Positions 1 to 11,500 of a stretch of DNA of 64,000 nt are shown piece by piece (positions within the stretch are counted from its first letter, which is position 1; the number at the start of each line of letters is the position of its first letter). Position numbers and translations under genes: made by a program. The notes beneath the pieces were generated by a model. The model saw nothing but the letters and a program-made list of their open reading frames with translations, did not search any database and had not been told where the DNA came from. Source of the DNA: Siphlonurus alternatus (taxonomy: Eukaryota; Arthropoda; Insecta; Ephemeroptera; Siphlonuridae). The stretch spans positions 44,900,317 to 44,964,316 of the forward strand of contig OX463781.1 of the NCBI GenBank assembly GCA_949825025.1. The letters run 5' to 3'.

Positions 1-63
1 TATTATATTATTTATAAATTTTGGAAATTTTCTATTAATAAATTATAAAGAATGCATGATAAT

Positions 64-1422
64 AATAGACGACTTGCAAAACCCCATTTTTAGCAAAAAG
101 TAAACAAACAAAAGTGACCCCAGTTTATTGTTGTTTTGATTATGTGTATAAATTTTGCTTATACATTGGACCTTACGGGAAATTTACGATTTTCACACAC
201 AGATTTCAATATGTTACAAACCTACGATTCTAAATATAAAAATATCACCAGAATCTGCAGTTTTTGTCCATTTATAATGCTGAAATGCGTATCAGAAGAA
301 GTTGTATTTACTTTAACATGGTAAATTTCATATGATACCAAATCAGTCAATTGCATGTGGGAAGATACGTAACTATTATAGGCAAACTCCAGTTTGTTGA
401 TTTTAACTGTTGCAATAATCAACAATCTGGAGCTTCCTTGGTTATACCAGGGACCGGATGCACGCGTTTTTTTCGTGCATCCGAGATGCGCATCCGGATG
501 CAAATTAATTTTTCGTGCATCCATGGATGCGCATCCGGATGCAAATGTATTTTTCATGCATCTGGGATGCGCATCCGGATGCAAATTTATTTTCCATGCA
601 TCTGAGATGCGCATCCGGATGCATTAATTTTTTCCCGTGCATCTGGGATGCACGGATGCGGATGCAAGCCCATTTTTGCGCATCCGTGTGCATCTTGCAT
701 CTGCATCCGCATCCGATATTTGGTTTTTATAATACACTTTGTTTCTTGTAATTTTTAAACGACAAGTGGCAAATAACGTTAAAAAATATGCCTCGTGTTA
801 AAGATTTATTTAGAGGCAATTAGCAAAAAACCTGATAAAAAAGAGGAAAAAAAAAGTGTTAAATGGATGCAAATTTATTTTTCGTGCATCCGTGGATGCG
901 CATCCGGATGCAAATTTATTTTTCATGCATCTGGGATGCGCATCCGGATGCATTCATTTTTCCCCGTGCATCTGGGATGCGCATCCGGATGCATTCATTT
1001 TTTCCTGTGCATCTGGGATGCACGGATGCGGATGCAAGCCCATTTTTGCGCATCCGTGTGCATCTTGCATCTGCATCCGCATCCGCATCCGATCCCTGGG
1101 TTATACACATCTTCCCCCATGCAATTGGCTGATTTGGTATCATATGAAATTTATCATATTAAAGTAAAGAAAACTTCTTCTGATAGGTATTTCAGCATTA
1201 AAAATGGCCAAAAACTGCAGATTCTGGTGATATTTGTATATTTAGAATCGTAGGTTTGTAACATATTGAAATCTGTGTGTGAAAATCGTCAATTTCCCAT
1301 AAGGTCCAATGTATAAGCAAAATTTATACACATAATCAAAACAACAATGAACTGCGGGTGACTGGGGTCACTTTTGCTTGTTTAATTTTTGCTATAAATG
1401 GGGTTTTGCAAGTCACGTCTAT
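64..1422. mobile_element. Foldback element with internal palindromic minisatellite arrays
   Basis: The outer arms, about 64-360 and 1110-1422, are near-identical inverted repeats: the left arm starts AATAGAC-GACTTGCAAAACCCC and the right arm ends with its complement. The arms lead into two arrays (about 452-715 and 863-1095) of a roughly 40-bp unit built around the palindrome GCATCCGGATGC and an A/T spacer. The left arm has about 70 bp that the right arm lacks, near 365-436. The middle (720-860) is A+T-rich with no convincing transposase. Open frames across the arrays are translation by-products. I see no clear target-site duplication. Class: non-autonomous foldback DNA element, superfamily unknown. 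Confidence 0.75.
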
Positions 1423-1458
1423 TCTGGGTGATGGTTAATTATTTTCAATTTAACTTAC

Positions 1459-1606
1459 GCAGCAGTGGGAACCCCGGGCATGCCTTTTCGTTGTAGAGGC
1501 ACATGGTATGGCTGGGCCAAGAGGCGTACGGTGTACACCCTTGGCCAGTAACCATGACCAGCAGCGCCGCCAGTGCAGGGAAGATAAACCACTTCATGCT
1601 GAAGAC
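1459..1606 (-). CDS. Signal-peptide exon of a probable CAP/antigen-5-like secreted protein
   Basis: On the minus strand an acceptor (TTGTTTTGTAG) precedes nine untranslated bases and an ATG at 1597-1595. The exon encodes 46 codons plus one base, then a consensus GTAAGT donor at 1458-1453. The product begins with a clear signal peptide (MKWFIFPALAALLVMVTG), cleaved probably after the small residues, followed by a Cys-containing segment with HTMCLYNE. An HTxC(K/L)Y motif just after the signal peptide is typical of arthropod CAP-superfamily (antigen 5/SCP-like) secreted proteins, and that is the basis of the call. The CAP domain itself must lie in exons to the left, outside the window. It could also be another secreted Cys-rich protein. 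Confidence 0.5.
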
Positions 1607-1622
1607 CTACAAAACAACATCA

Positions 1623-3090
1623 AAGTTGTTAATGTAAGTTTTAGAGTGCAAATAATTCATTAATTAAGAAAGTCAAGTTATAGTGTTGAGTGTTGTAATG
1701 CCATTGAAATTTATTGAAAAATAATGTACATAATTTGAACTAAATAGTATTTTATATTAAAATTATGCTATTAAAAAAAATTGAGTTGTCAGCATTACAT
1801 TTATATATATTTTCACTGAAATTATATTACTATGGCATTAAAATAAAAATATTGCAAAATTAGAATTTCATCAGATTAAAGAAATCCAAAATTTCATGAA
1901 TGGACACAAACCATTCTTTTTGTAATTTTTAATGTGAAATCGTCTTGATATTTACATTGATAAATAAACATTATTATTAAAAATAAAATTAATTAATTAA
2001 AAATTAATTTAAAAATAAAAAAATATTATTCCCAAATGGTTAAAGACTTAAGCTTACATAATTTCCTTCATGCTTGCTTTAATATTATACCTTAGAAAAT
2101 AAGTAATTATTTTCTCTGCTTATTTATACCTTTGTTAAAAGTCTGGAAAAACTTGGAAGACTGTGCTAGGTCCTACATTACCACCCAGTATTTATACCAT
2201 GTTAAACCACCTCGTATGTAAATCACATTCGCACTTTCGCATTCAAATTCCAAGTAAAAACCATTTGCTTAAGTAATAAACAAGTACATAATTAAATTCT
2301 ATAAGACGTACTCTATATATAAGACTTTATGACGTATGGAACGAGATAATAAATTTTACTGTTTGTGTTAATTGACATTTCACTAGCGAGATGCATTAGA
2401 CTATATCAATATTGATAAACTCAAACTTATATAAAATTCTCAGAATTTTTTAATATTATTACATAATATTAAAGATAATTTTTAAGGTAAGTTCATTCAA
2501 CTGCCCTGACAAAATTCTTGGAATTAAATAATCAAAATTTCAAAATTTAGTTTATATTCTACATACAAATTAAACTATAACTGCAAATTTTTACTGTCAT
2601 TAATAGTATATTAATCATCAGCGTAGCAAAATATGCCAGGGGAATTAATTAAACTACAAAAAAATGCGCATTTGACGCACTACAATCTCTAAATACTGGA
2701 TGAAAAATATTTTTAAAATCAATTTAAATTATTATATTAGTAATATTAGTATTCTTTTTATTAAATGATTATATGTTATATCAATGTACAAATCTGTTCA
2801 ATCTATAATACATAAAATAAATTGCCATGTGTTTTACGTGTGTATAAATTTAAGCACCAAAGCAAATTAAGTGTCAAAATATTATTTTTATTATTATTTT
2901 TTAATTAACACTAAAATAATTGGTCAATGCCGTCAATGGAACCGAAATATGAACTTCTTTACGTTTGATGCAGTTGACAATAATGCAACTTAAGGCAATT
3001 TGCTATTATTTGAAACTACTTTTGATATCTCGATCATATGCAGTCCTGCGGCCTGCACTAAATATATATTATACGTGCTCTAGAAAAAAA
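1623..3090. other. A+T-rich non-coding stretch
   Basis: Apart from the possible promoter near 2.16-2.2 kb I see no exon, long repeat or RNA gene here. The sequence is simple A/T-rich DNA. It would be the first intron and upstream region of the minus-strand CAP-like gene. Confidence 0.5.
2159..2196 (-). promoter_or_regulatory. Possible core promoter of the CAP-like gene
   Basis: Reading the minus strand, TATAAATAC (TATAAA at 2196-2191) lies about 34 bases before an AGTC initiator-like start at 2162-2159. A short untranslated first exon could then be spliced to the acceptor at 1607-1608. This rests on spacing and motifs alone. Confidence 0.25.
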
Positions 3091-3103
3091 ATCCAGGCTC
3101 AAC

Positions 3104-3372
3104 CTGGCCATAAAGGGGCATTTCCATGGAGCGTGGAAAGCGAGAGGCTTGACGCGGCGAGAAATTTTAAGGCGCACTTGCTTCAATGTCATATGGCGGC
3201 CATGTTGGCGTGAAAAAATCACTTTCCCGCGGCGATTAAATCGCGCCGCGATTTTTCCACGCCAACATGGCCGCCATATGACATTGAAGCAATTAAGTGC
3301 GCCTTTCTCGCCGCGCCAAAAGCCTCGCTTTCCACGCTCCATGGAAATGCCCCTTTAGGCTGGCCCCGGCCG
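3104..3372. mobile_element. G+C-rich palindromic MITE
   Basis: Arms at about 3104-3222 and 3243-3372 are reverse complements: CATTTCCATGGAGCGTGGAA on the left and TTCCACGCTCCATGGAAATG on the right. Both contain the ATGGCGGCCATGTTGGCG motif beside a CG-rich centre. It has no coding capacity. The 3373-3530 stretch next to it is also moderately G+C-rich, with a GTCAGGGATCCCTGAC palindrome, and may be part of the same or another repeat. Confidence 0.7.
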
Positions 3373-3662
3373 GGTCAGGGATCCCTGACTCATGGCCCCT
3401 AAGATTTTTAACACAAATTAAGGAGCATAAGAAAAGTGGACTCAGACCCCGTGAAAAGTGGCCCCTACTGCCTGCAATGCAGTGCCTTGACTGGCCCCTA
3501 TAGCTTAATCCCAGTCCAAGCCTGAAAAAATCAAACTTTACCATGTTTGAAGAAAATGTGATTTGCATTGAAAAACATAAACTTTTTTATTTTTAACGTT
3601 TTCCAAAAGGCAAAATTTATAACTAAATTGTTTTTAATTATGTATTTCTTAATTATTTATTT

Positions 3663-3722
3663 TTCCTTTCGCCATGCAGTTCTTTCCGCTGCCTTTGTCC
3701 ATTCCTGCTTGATCTTCCATCA
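3663..3722 (-). repeat. Fragment of RTE/pol-like retrotransposon C-terminus
   Basis: The minus strand reads WKIKQEWTKAAERTAWRKE in one frame, which resembles the Trp/Glu/Arg-rich end of pol-like ORF2 proteins of non-LTR elements. A stop codon directly precedes it, so the fragment is decayed. It is short, so the call is tentative. Confidence 0.35.
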
Positions 3723-4080
3723 CAAACTTCGCGCGCTGACCATGCGTCTCAGAAAAAAATGAAGATCGTACTCCGAAGATTTGTTTATGTTTTGTAGCAA
3801 AGTATTTTTTGTCGCCACAGACAAATCTATTGTCTGTGTTGTCGCTTTATTTTTCAGTTTTTATTTTGTAAATTATGTAATATTTGTTTCAAAGTGAAAT
3901 TTATCATTAATTGTAATTACAAAGAGTGTTTATTTGGTTCTTAAAAGTAATATTTCACTCATTTAAAGCCTTAACTAGATGATAAAATGTGGCTCTTTAG
4001 ATTCCGGCCTACGTACAGTGCATATGATCACATATGATACAGAATGCATCACAATGTACAGACATAATATATGCATACGA

Positions 4081-4112
4081 AAGAATTAAAATCTAAATTT
4101 TAATTCTTTTGG
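4081..4112. repeat. Small perfect hairpin
   Basis: AAAGAATTAAAAT and its complement ATTTTAATTCTTT are separated by four bases. It lies about 260 bp upstream of the BTB start exon. No function is implied. Confidence 0.5.
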
Positions 4113-4373
4113 GCATACTGATCATACAATGCATGTAAAATAGATGCTTATTATCATGATATGCATTCAGTATGCATAATAATATAATATCAAAATACAT
4201 AATAATTAACAAGTTATTTTTGTTATAAATGCATCCACAGTACAGTATTAATGCTAACGGAATCACTATGTAAAAAATAATACATTAAAAATAATAAATA
4301 ATGATACAGTAAAAATATTTTATCCTTTGTACTGTAGATATACCTGCAAACTAAGCTCGCTTGTACTGCAAAG

Positions 4374-7300
4374 ATGGAGCTGACGCTGCGATGGGATAAG
4401 TTTGGCCTGAACCGTGGGCTGCATGAGATGCTGGGGTCTGGAGATTTGGTGGACGTCACACTGGCCTGCCAGGGGGAGTTTCTGCAAGCACACAAAACCG
4501 TCCTCGCCGCCTGCAGCCCACACTTTAGGGAGCTCTTCAAGGTAACAAAACAATCCATGTATTATATGCACATTCTGATTTCACTATAATTATATGCATA
4601 CTGTATTGTCTAAATTTGTCAACAATTTCTTGGTTTAAATGCATTGAAAATATATCATACATACAGTATCATATACATAATAATATGGTACAGTAATGTA
4701 CCATATAAAATCCTGGTGAACTAAACAAATAACTATAAATTTCATTATGGGAACTGTCTTAGTCTATGCCGGTCGTAGACGCATTAAATCTATGCCGGAA
4801 CTTTTCCATGAGTCAATGTATAGGTAACTCGTATAGAGTCACGATAAAATAAGTACATTTAATTTTATTACAAAGTTGTTTTATTTTAGTCAACTATAAA
4901 AGTAATACGGCCTTGTCGTGTTGAATGCACCGGTTCTCGTTAGATCACCGAAGTTAAGCAACGTCAAGCGTTGTTAGTACTTGGAGGGGTGACGCTGTAA
5001 AAAGTGAGACTGCTGCCATCTACTGGCACGTGCTGTATGTACGTACGGCGGCACAATGGAGTATTGACCTCAATTTTTTTTATTGCAGAAATGAATAGAG
5101 GGTGCAAAGTTATGCTACCCTGTTTTTTTCAGATTTTTTAGAGCCCGGGAACTATTTTTAAAAAATTATTGAATGTAATTTTTGTGACGTCACGAGACGC
5201 CGCTCCTTAAGAAAAAGATAGGACTTGCCGCCGCGTGACGTCACAAAAAGGACTTTCAATAATTTTTTAAAAATACTTTCCGGGCCCTAAAAAATCGGAA
5301 AAAAATCAGGGTAGCATAACTTTGCACGCTCTATCCATTTCTGCAATAAAAAAATTGAGGACAATACTCCATTGATCACGGTGCTGCCATCACTCGGAAT
5401 ATTTCCGAAGGAAGTGATCACCCCTGTAAGTTCAAATACTGCAGGCCTCACAGATCTGGTAGTTGAGCCCAGAAGAGTGCAGGAAAGGGTTCTGGGAGCC
5501 TGGTAAGCCCCAGCTCGGTCGCAAACACACAAGGTGAAATACCTGGCCACACCCAAAAGGGTAAAATGGCGTCAAGGATATTAACTTTATTATTATTAAA
5601 AAAATTATTGTACGTGGACAACGAAAAGTTCTTTATAAATAATGTATTAATACTTATTACGTCATCAAGGGGGCAGCGCGATCGGAACAAAGGTGACGTG
5701 TTCATCGCCAGCTCCCCTCGGGGTAACATCGTCATAGTTCAGCTCTGTATAGAAGACTTCAAATTGCACCGTGATTTTAATTTATCTTCAGTTTACAAGT
5801 TTTCTATCTTATTATTCACTTTTTTTTTTTTAAATGCAGTATCCAGTATAATAACAAATTAAAACTATAAAATCAGTGTCTGTGCGACGATAGGAAACAA
5901 TTTTGGTAAGTTAATTTGTTTTCGTGTTTACATAATTATTCATATCTCTATCCTTACCCACCTCACTTACAGTATTAAAAAGTCGCAAAACAATTTAACG
6001 AGCCAATTTTTTTTAATGAAGTTTTTAGTTTGTCTCTCCATGGGAAAGTCCTATGCTAAAAATTAAATTAATTACTTTAAAAAAAAATTGTCTCGTTAAA
6101 TTGTTTTGTAATTTTTTCTATGGCTTGTAGGCATTATAATTTAATCTGCTTCTCAAAAGAATTTCAGAATGTTTGTGAATTTGCTAAGGTTTACATGTTT
6201 AAAAAACAGCTGATTGACATAATCTCTTTGGCTAAACCTTTTAGTTTCTTTTTGTATGTGTAAAAGCCTTCGTCATTCATACACTGCATGCGCGCATTGC
6301 AGTTAATTTTCAGTAATTACACTAAATAATTACTGTATATAAATATAAATATGATATATAGACTCTGCAAAATACCTTATTACAACCAATCAATGTGCGT
6401 CCTGGAAAGGATTCTAGAACGCTACCTGCTATGGCACATACGCCAGTCAGTAGAGCAAAAAGTTTAAACTTCTGCTTCGTTTATTGCAGTTGTTATATTA
6501 GTGACGTCATGAATCATATGCTTCACTTAAAAAATATCAACCGATGTATATAGGTTTAGTTAGAGCCACGTCAGTGATGTCACTAAATACATTGACTCAT
6601 GAAAAAGTTCCGGCGTAGATTTAATGCATCCACTACCGGTGTGGACCAAGACAGTTCCTTCATTATGTTCTTAAACTAACATATCGCAGAAATTTAACAA
6701 TATAATTATTTTATCATATCATAATACGTTTTAGGGCAACCCATGCAGGCACCCCATTGTGATCTTACAAGACGTGAACCTGGTACACCTGAAAAACATC
6801 CTGCACTTCATGTACCTCGGTCAGTACACCTCTCACAGCAAAATTTTTATGTTGCACTGTAGACACTGCCTTGAAAAGATAAAATAAGTCTGTATAAAAT
6901 TGTTTTTTTTTTTTTCATAATGATAGTTTATCTTTTTAAAAAGAAAAAGAAAAGGTGTTTGCTTCCCTGATTCATAATTTGAACTTAAAAGATTTAGTTT
7001 TCAGATGCAGAGGTAATTGCATGTCTTCATTCTTTGTGGTACTCACAATAACAGTGTAGTGACTAGAGTTAGGTACAGTCATTACTTTCAATAATTACCC
7101 TTAATACACTTAATTGTACGTACTGTGGTGGAAATAATAATGTATGTAATTTGTTATTAGACGGTATAAATATAATTTTATTTATATTTAGTTTCTTATT
7201 TTATTTATTTTTTATTTTAAGGAGAGAATGAACAACAAGAGGAGATAAATATTTTACTTTAATGTACAACCTGTGTTTTGTGTGACAGGGGAGGCCACCG

Positions 7301-8511
7301 TGCTGCAGGATCAGCTGCAAGGCTTCCTGCACACCGCAGACACTCTCGGGGTCACTGCCCTTGCCCCCAAGCCCAAGGTGAGAACAAAACGTGAGGTCCC
7401 TCCACTCTTTTAGTGAACACTGTTATTTTCATACATCCTCATTTATGTAGAACAGAAAGCTAGAGTATGGGAAAATAATTTTTATTCAATCTTTGTTAAT
7501 TAATAATGGTAATAAGACATTGCTAACCCAAATCATACTCTATAAATGAGCATAACTACATTTTATAACACAGGCTGGACAACTAGGAAAATAATTTATT
7601 CAATTGTTTAAATCCACAGTTAGGGTGTCTGTCTGCTTGTAATCAGACATTCAAGAGAGTCATGATCACTAAAAGGGATTACTTTTCAGTAACTGCAAAC
7701 AATATACAATAGTGATTCCAAATGTTCTATTTTCATGCATTTCCATCTCATATCCTACCGCTAAATCTTTTTACTTTCAGCTGGCAGTTTCCTCTTTAAC
7801 GACTGCAGAGCCCCCTGTGGCAAAACGGATCATTCTCACCCTTCCACCAACAAATATCGTCGTCCCCCAAAACTTGCAAAAGAGGTGAGTGAACTCCTCA
7901 AGATCAGTGCAGAACCAGACATGTCCAACTAAAATATGGCAAGTTGGTCTGGGTCTGCTTGCTGCTAACAATATATTTCAGTGTCTGTAGTATCCATCAC
8001 CAGCTGCATTTTGCAAGAGGTTCTTGTAAATCAAGTACTGATCTGGAAAGTAGGCTCTTTATTAATTCAAATTATTTGTTCAACCTTCAATTATTAATGG
8101 AGTATTGACCTCAATTTTTTTATGGCAGAAATGGATAGAGGGTGCAAAGTTATGCTACCCTGATTTTTTTCAGATTTTTTAGAGCCCGGGAAGTATTTTA
8201 AAAAAAAAAATATTGAAAGTCCTTTTTGTGACGTCACGCTGCGTTCCTATCTTTTTCTTAAGGAGCAGCGTCTTGTGACGTCACAAAATAAACTTTCAAT
8301 AATTTTTTAAAAATACTTCCCGGGCTCTAAAAAATGTGAAAAAAATCAGAGTAGCATAACTTTGCACCCTCTATCCATTTCTGCAATAAAAAAATTGAGG
8401 TCAATACTCAATTTGAGAAAATGAAATTATATCAGGCAATGAAATATCCACGCAGGGGATGGGAATTACTTTCTCCAATTAGTGCCTCGCCTCTTATGCC
8501 CTTTCTCTTTA

Positions 8512-8554
<43 letters not shown>

Positions 8555-11500
8555 GGTTGGAGATTTCCTAGTTATGTTTATGGCATCAAAGATATCATGT
8601 TCTCATACATTTTTCCCCTACAGCCATAAACACAAAAGTGCAGCATCAACACCCTTGGGTACCTCAAAACAGCCTGAGCAGACTTTACCTACTACGCCTG
8701 CACAGCCCCCGGTCCAACAACCCAGGCAAACCGTACACATCACCCAGCCTGCTACAGTACAGGAGTCGGTACAGTCCAGGCAGCCTGTGAGCCTGGCCGC
8801 AACAGAACCTGGTGATCAACACTATCTGGCAAGAGCATGTTCAGCCGCTAATGACCTGGGACTATATCAAAGGTAAATCAATCTCGGCATCTAAAATTTA
8901 TCAAGCATAAATTAATTCAGGATTCACTTAGTACTGTACTATACTGGTATATTGTAGGAATATGAAAGAAAATCATTAAGCTGTAGTGTTGATTGGTGTG
9001 AAAGTTTCCTCAGTCAATCAAAATTTAGCATGGAAGTGAATTATTATTGCTTATAGTGATATGTTTGATGTATCTGATATGATGCCTGCCTTTTAGTTTG
9101 CACAACATATTCTGCAATGTACAATTTTTATTTCTGCCCCCAGTATTTCTATTGAAGAGCAAGAAATACTGAAGTTTTAATAAAAATGCGTATCTTCAAT
9201 ATTGATGGTAAAATACAAGTGTGTTTAGCAATCATGAGCAACTTAACCTTCAAAGTATACCTACACACACACTACTGCAGTTGTTGCAGCATCAGTTTTG
9301 TATAAAAATTCAACAGTTGTGTCATCATGAGATGGTGTATTTTGTGTTTCTCAGTGAAGTGTTGGATCTGCCACTGGCTGACGATCTGAAGATTGAGATT
9401 GATGATGAGGATGGATTGCAAATCGACGAAGATGGGATGCAAGGCGGTGAAGACGAGGCAGCGGAGAACTTGGCGTGGTCACTGGAACCTCGGACTGCAC
9501 GAGGCGGTCAACCTCAGTCACCAGAGTCCAGTGAGAATGTCTCGTACTCAAGGGCTGTGCAGATGAATGTGCACCCCATCCAGACTGTCAATGTGCCTTA
9601 TCCAGGTAGGTGTGCCTCTTGCCACCAATGTTATTGTTCGGTATTTAAATAGGAAAATACTTCAGCACAATGCCTTCACATGCAGAAGTTTTATTTGCAA
9701 AATCCACGTCTCAGCTAAGAAATAATAATTTTAACTGTATTTTTAGTAGCCTAATCAAAGTTTAACATTTAAAAATAAAAATACAATCACTTTCTTTAAA
9801 TGTTAAGTATTAAAAAGAAATACTGTAAATTGTTAAGACTTTGCTAAAAATTTGATGCTAAAATTTTAATTAATTAATTTTTCTTTTCACCATAATAAAT
9901 TAAAATTAGTACTTAATTTTTTTCCAATAAAGAGGACTACATACAGTATAATGTCTTTCATTTACATTGGCTGCTTTCATACCAAATACTGTATATAGTA
10001 AAAGGTCTTAGAAATGTGTTTTGTTATTACACTGCTGTCAGTGCTGTCCATATCAAGTACATAATGTCCAGTAAATGTGCATTTCTTGAACGACAGGCGT
10101 TAAAGTTGGTTTTTGTCTGTAGGTTCTTTCCTACCGGTGATGGTGAGCAACTGTGCAGACCCCCTTGAGCTCCCCAGCACGTCCCGGCAGAGACCCTCAA
10201 CACCTCAGCCTCAGCCAGGTATGTACCTGCCAAGCTGCAGGAGTAGCAAAGTTTGTAACGGAGCAGTCAGCAGATTCGGCACACTCTCGTCTTTGTTTAC
10301 AATTTAAATATCTACAGAATTTCAATTTTGATGAAAAGGATTAACTGTTTACACCTTTTTTCTTGATTAATTAGCATTCAAATACTTCTGGGACCAGAAT
10401 ACTTTCTTCCTCTTCTATCAACATTGAAGAGAAATTCAATTTTTGATAACACAGCATCTATGTTTGGGCAGCAAACTGAGAGTCATTTTCTGTGGTAAAA
10501 TGGACCACGTGTCAATTTAATTCAGAGAATGTATTATGTTGTTGTTTTTTGTTTTTGTTTTTCTACAACAATGAGTTGAAAGTTCGATAGAATGCAGTAA
10601 AAGAAAAAAAGAAAAAAAAAATTAAATTAAAAAAAAAACAGTCCTGAAATTGCAAACAAACCATCTCCATCATTCACAAAATTTGCTCACCTCAAGCTAA
10701 AGCTGTGTTCACTTAACAGCTCATTATTATCATTGCATTCTGTAGCAATATTGCAATACATGCGCTAATGATGCAACATCCAGGAAATATATTAGATTTA
10801 TCTAACATTATTAGATACACTTCCGGACATAGATCTGAGATACCGTGTTGATATTTGCAGGTGGTTCGTGGTTTGTGGAGAGTCAGAACATGCTGCCCAA
10901 GGCGTTGATGGACAGTCTGGGACCAGGCCAGGTCGCTGGTTCCTCGCTGCCTGCCGAACTTGTAACTCTTCCTAAGAGAGGTAAGGAAGGACATCACATG
11001 CTTTTCACATGCAGCGGTACATCCGTACTTGTTGTAGTATCCTTATGAATCCTGTCAGCTCACAAATAACTGGAATAAATCTTTATTTAGTGCCGAGAGA
11101 AATTCAAGAAATGTTGTTAATATCGGGGAGATGGCAACAGTGTCCCGGACACCTCAATATTATCAACATGATTGATTATATAGTTGCTGATGTCTAGGAT
11201 TCTTATTTTTGTGCATAAACATTTAAAATAAATTCTTCTCAGTGCATTTAATTGTTCTGAGTACATCACTGTTGCTTTTCTATAAAAATTTGCAGTGGAA
11301 ATATGTACCTTTCTGTACTAATTTTACTACTGTAGTTGAAATAAAAATGAACTTTCATGAAAAAATTCCCCAACAATTCATGGTCCTTTAAAATTAGAAG
11401 CAGGTTGGATACGGAATTATTTACTTGTACATGTTGTATGGTTTCAGACAGGAAAAATAATTTTAAATGGTTATAACAACATGATAAACATGAAAATTTC

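Larger units (their letters stand above)
4741..6667. mobile_element. Non-autonomous Mutator-like DNA transposon with 9-bp target duplication
   Basis: TTCATTATG at 4741-4749 and again at 6659-6667 flanks an element of 4750-6658 (1909 bp). Its ends are inverted repeats: GGAACTGTCTTAGTC on the left and GACCAAGACAGTTCC on the right. The similarity runs roughly 110 bp inward (to about 4850 and from about 6560). A 9-bp duplication and long terminal inverted repeats fit the Mutator superfamily. No transposase frame is present. Inside lie a 5S rRNA-like SINE, a palindromic MITE and a decayed TTAA-type MITE, so the element is old. It sits in intron 1 of the BTB gene. Confidence 0.8.

Noticed and set aside
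222..1253. Open frames rich in MRIRMQ/DAHPDA motifs
   Set aside because: They read through palindromic repeat arrays on both strands, and codon content follows the repeat unit.
4907..5000. Functional 5S rRNA gene
   Set aside because: Only the internal promoter region is well matched, the 3' half diverges, and there is no T-run terminator at the right place.
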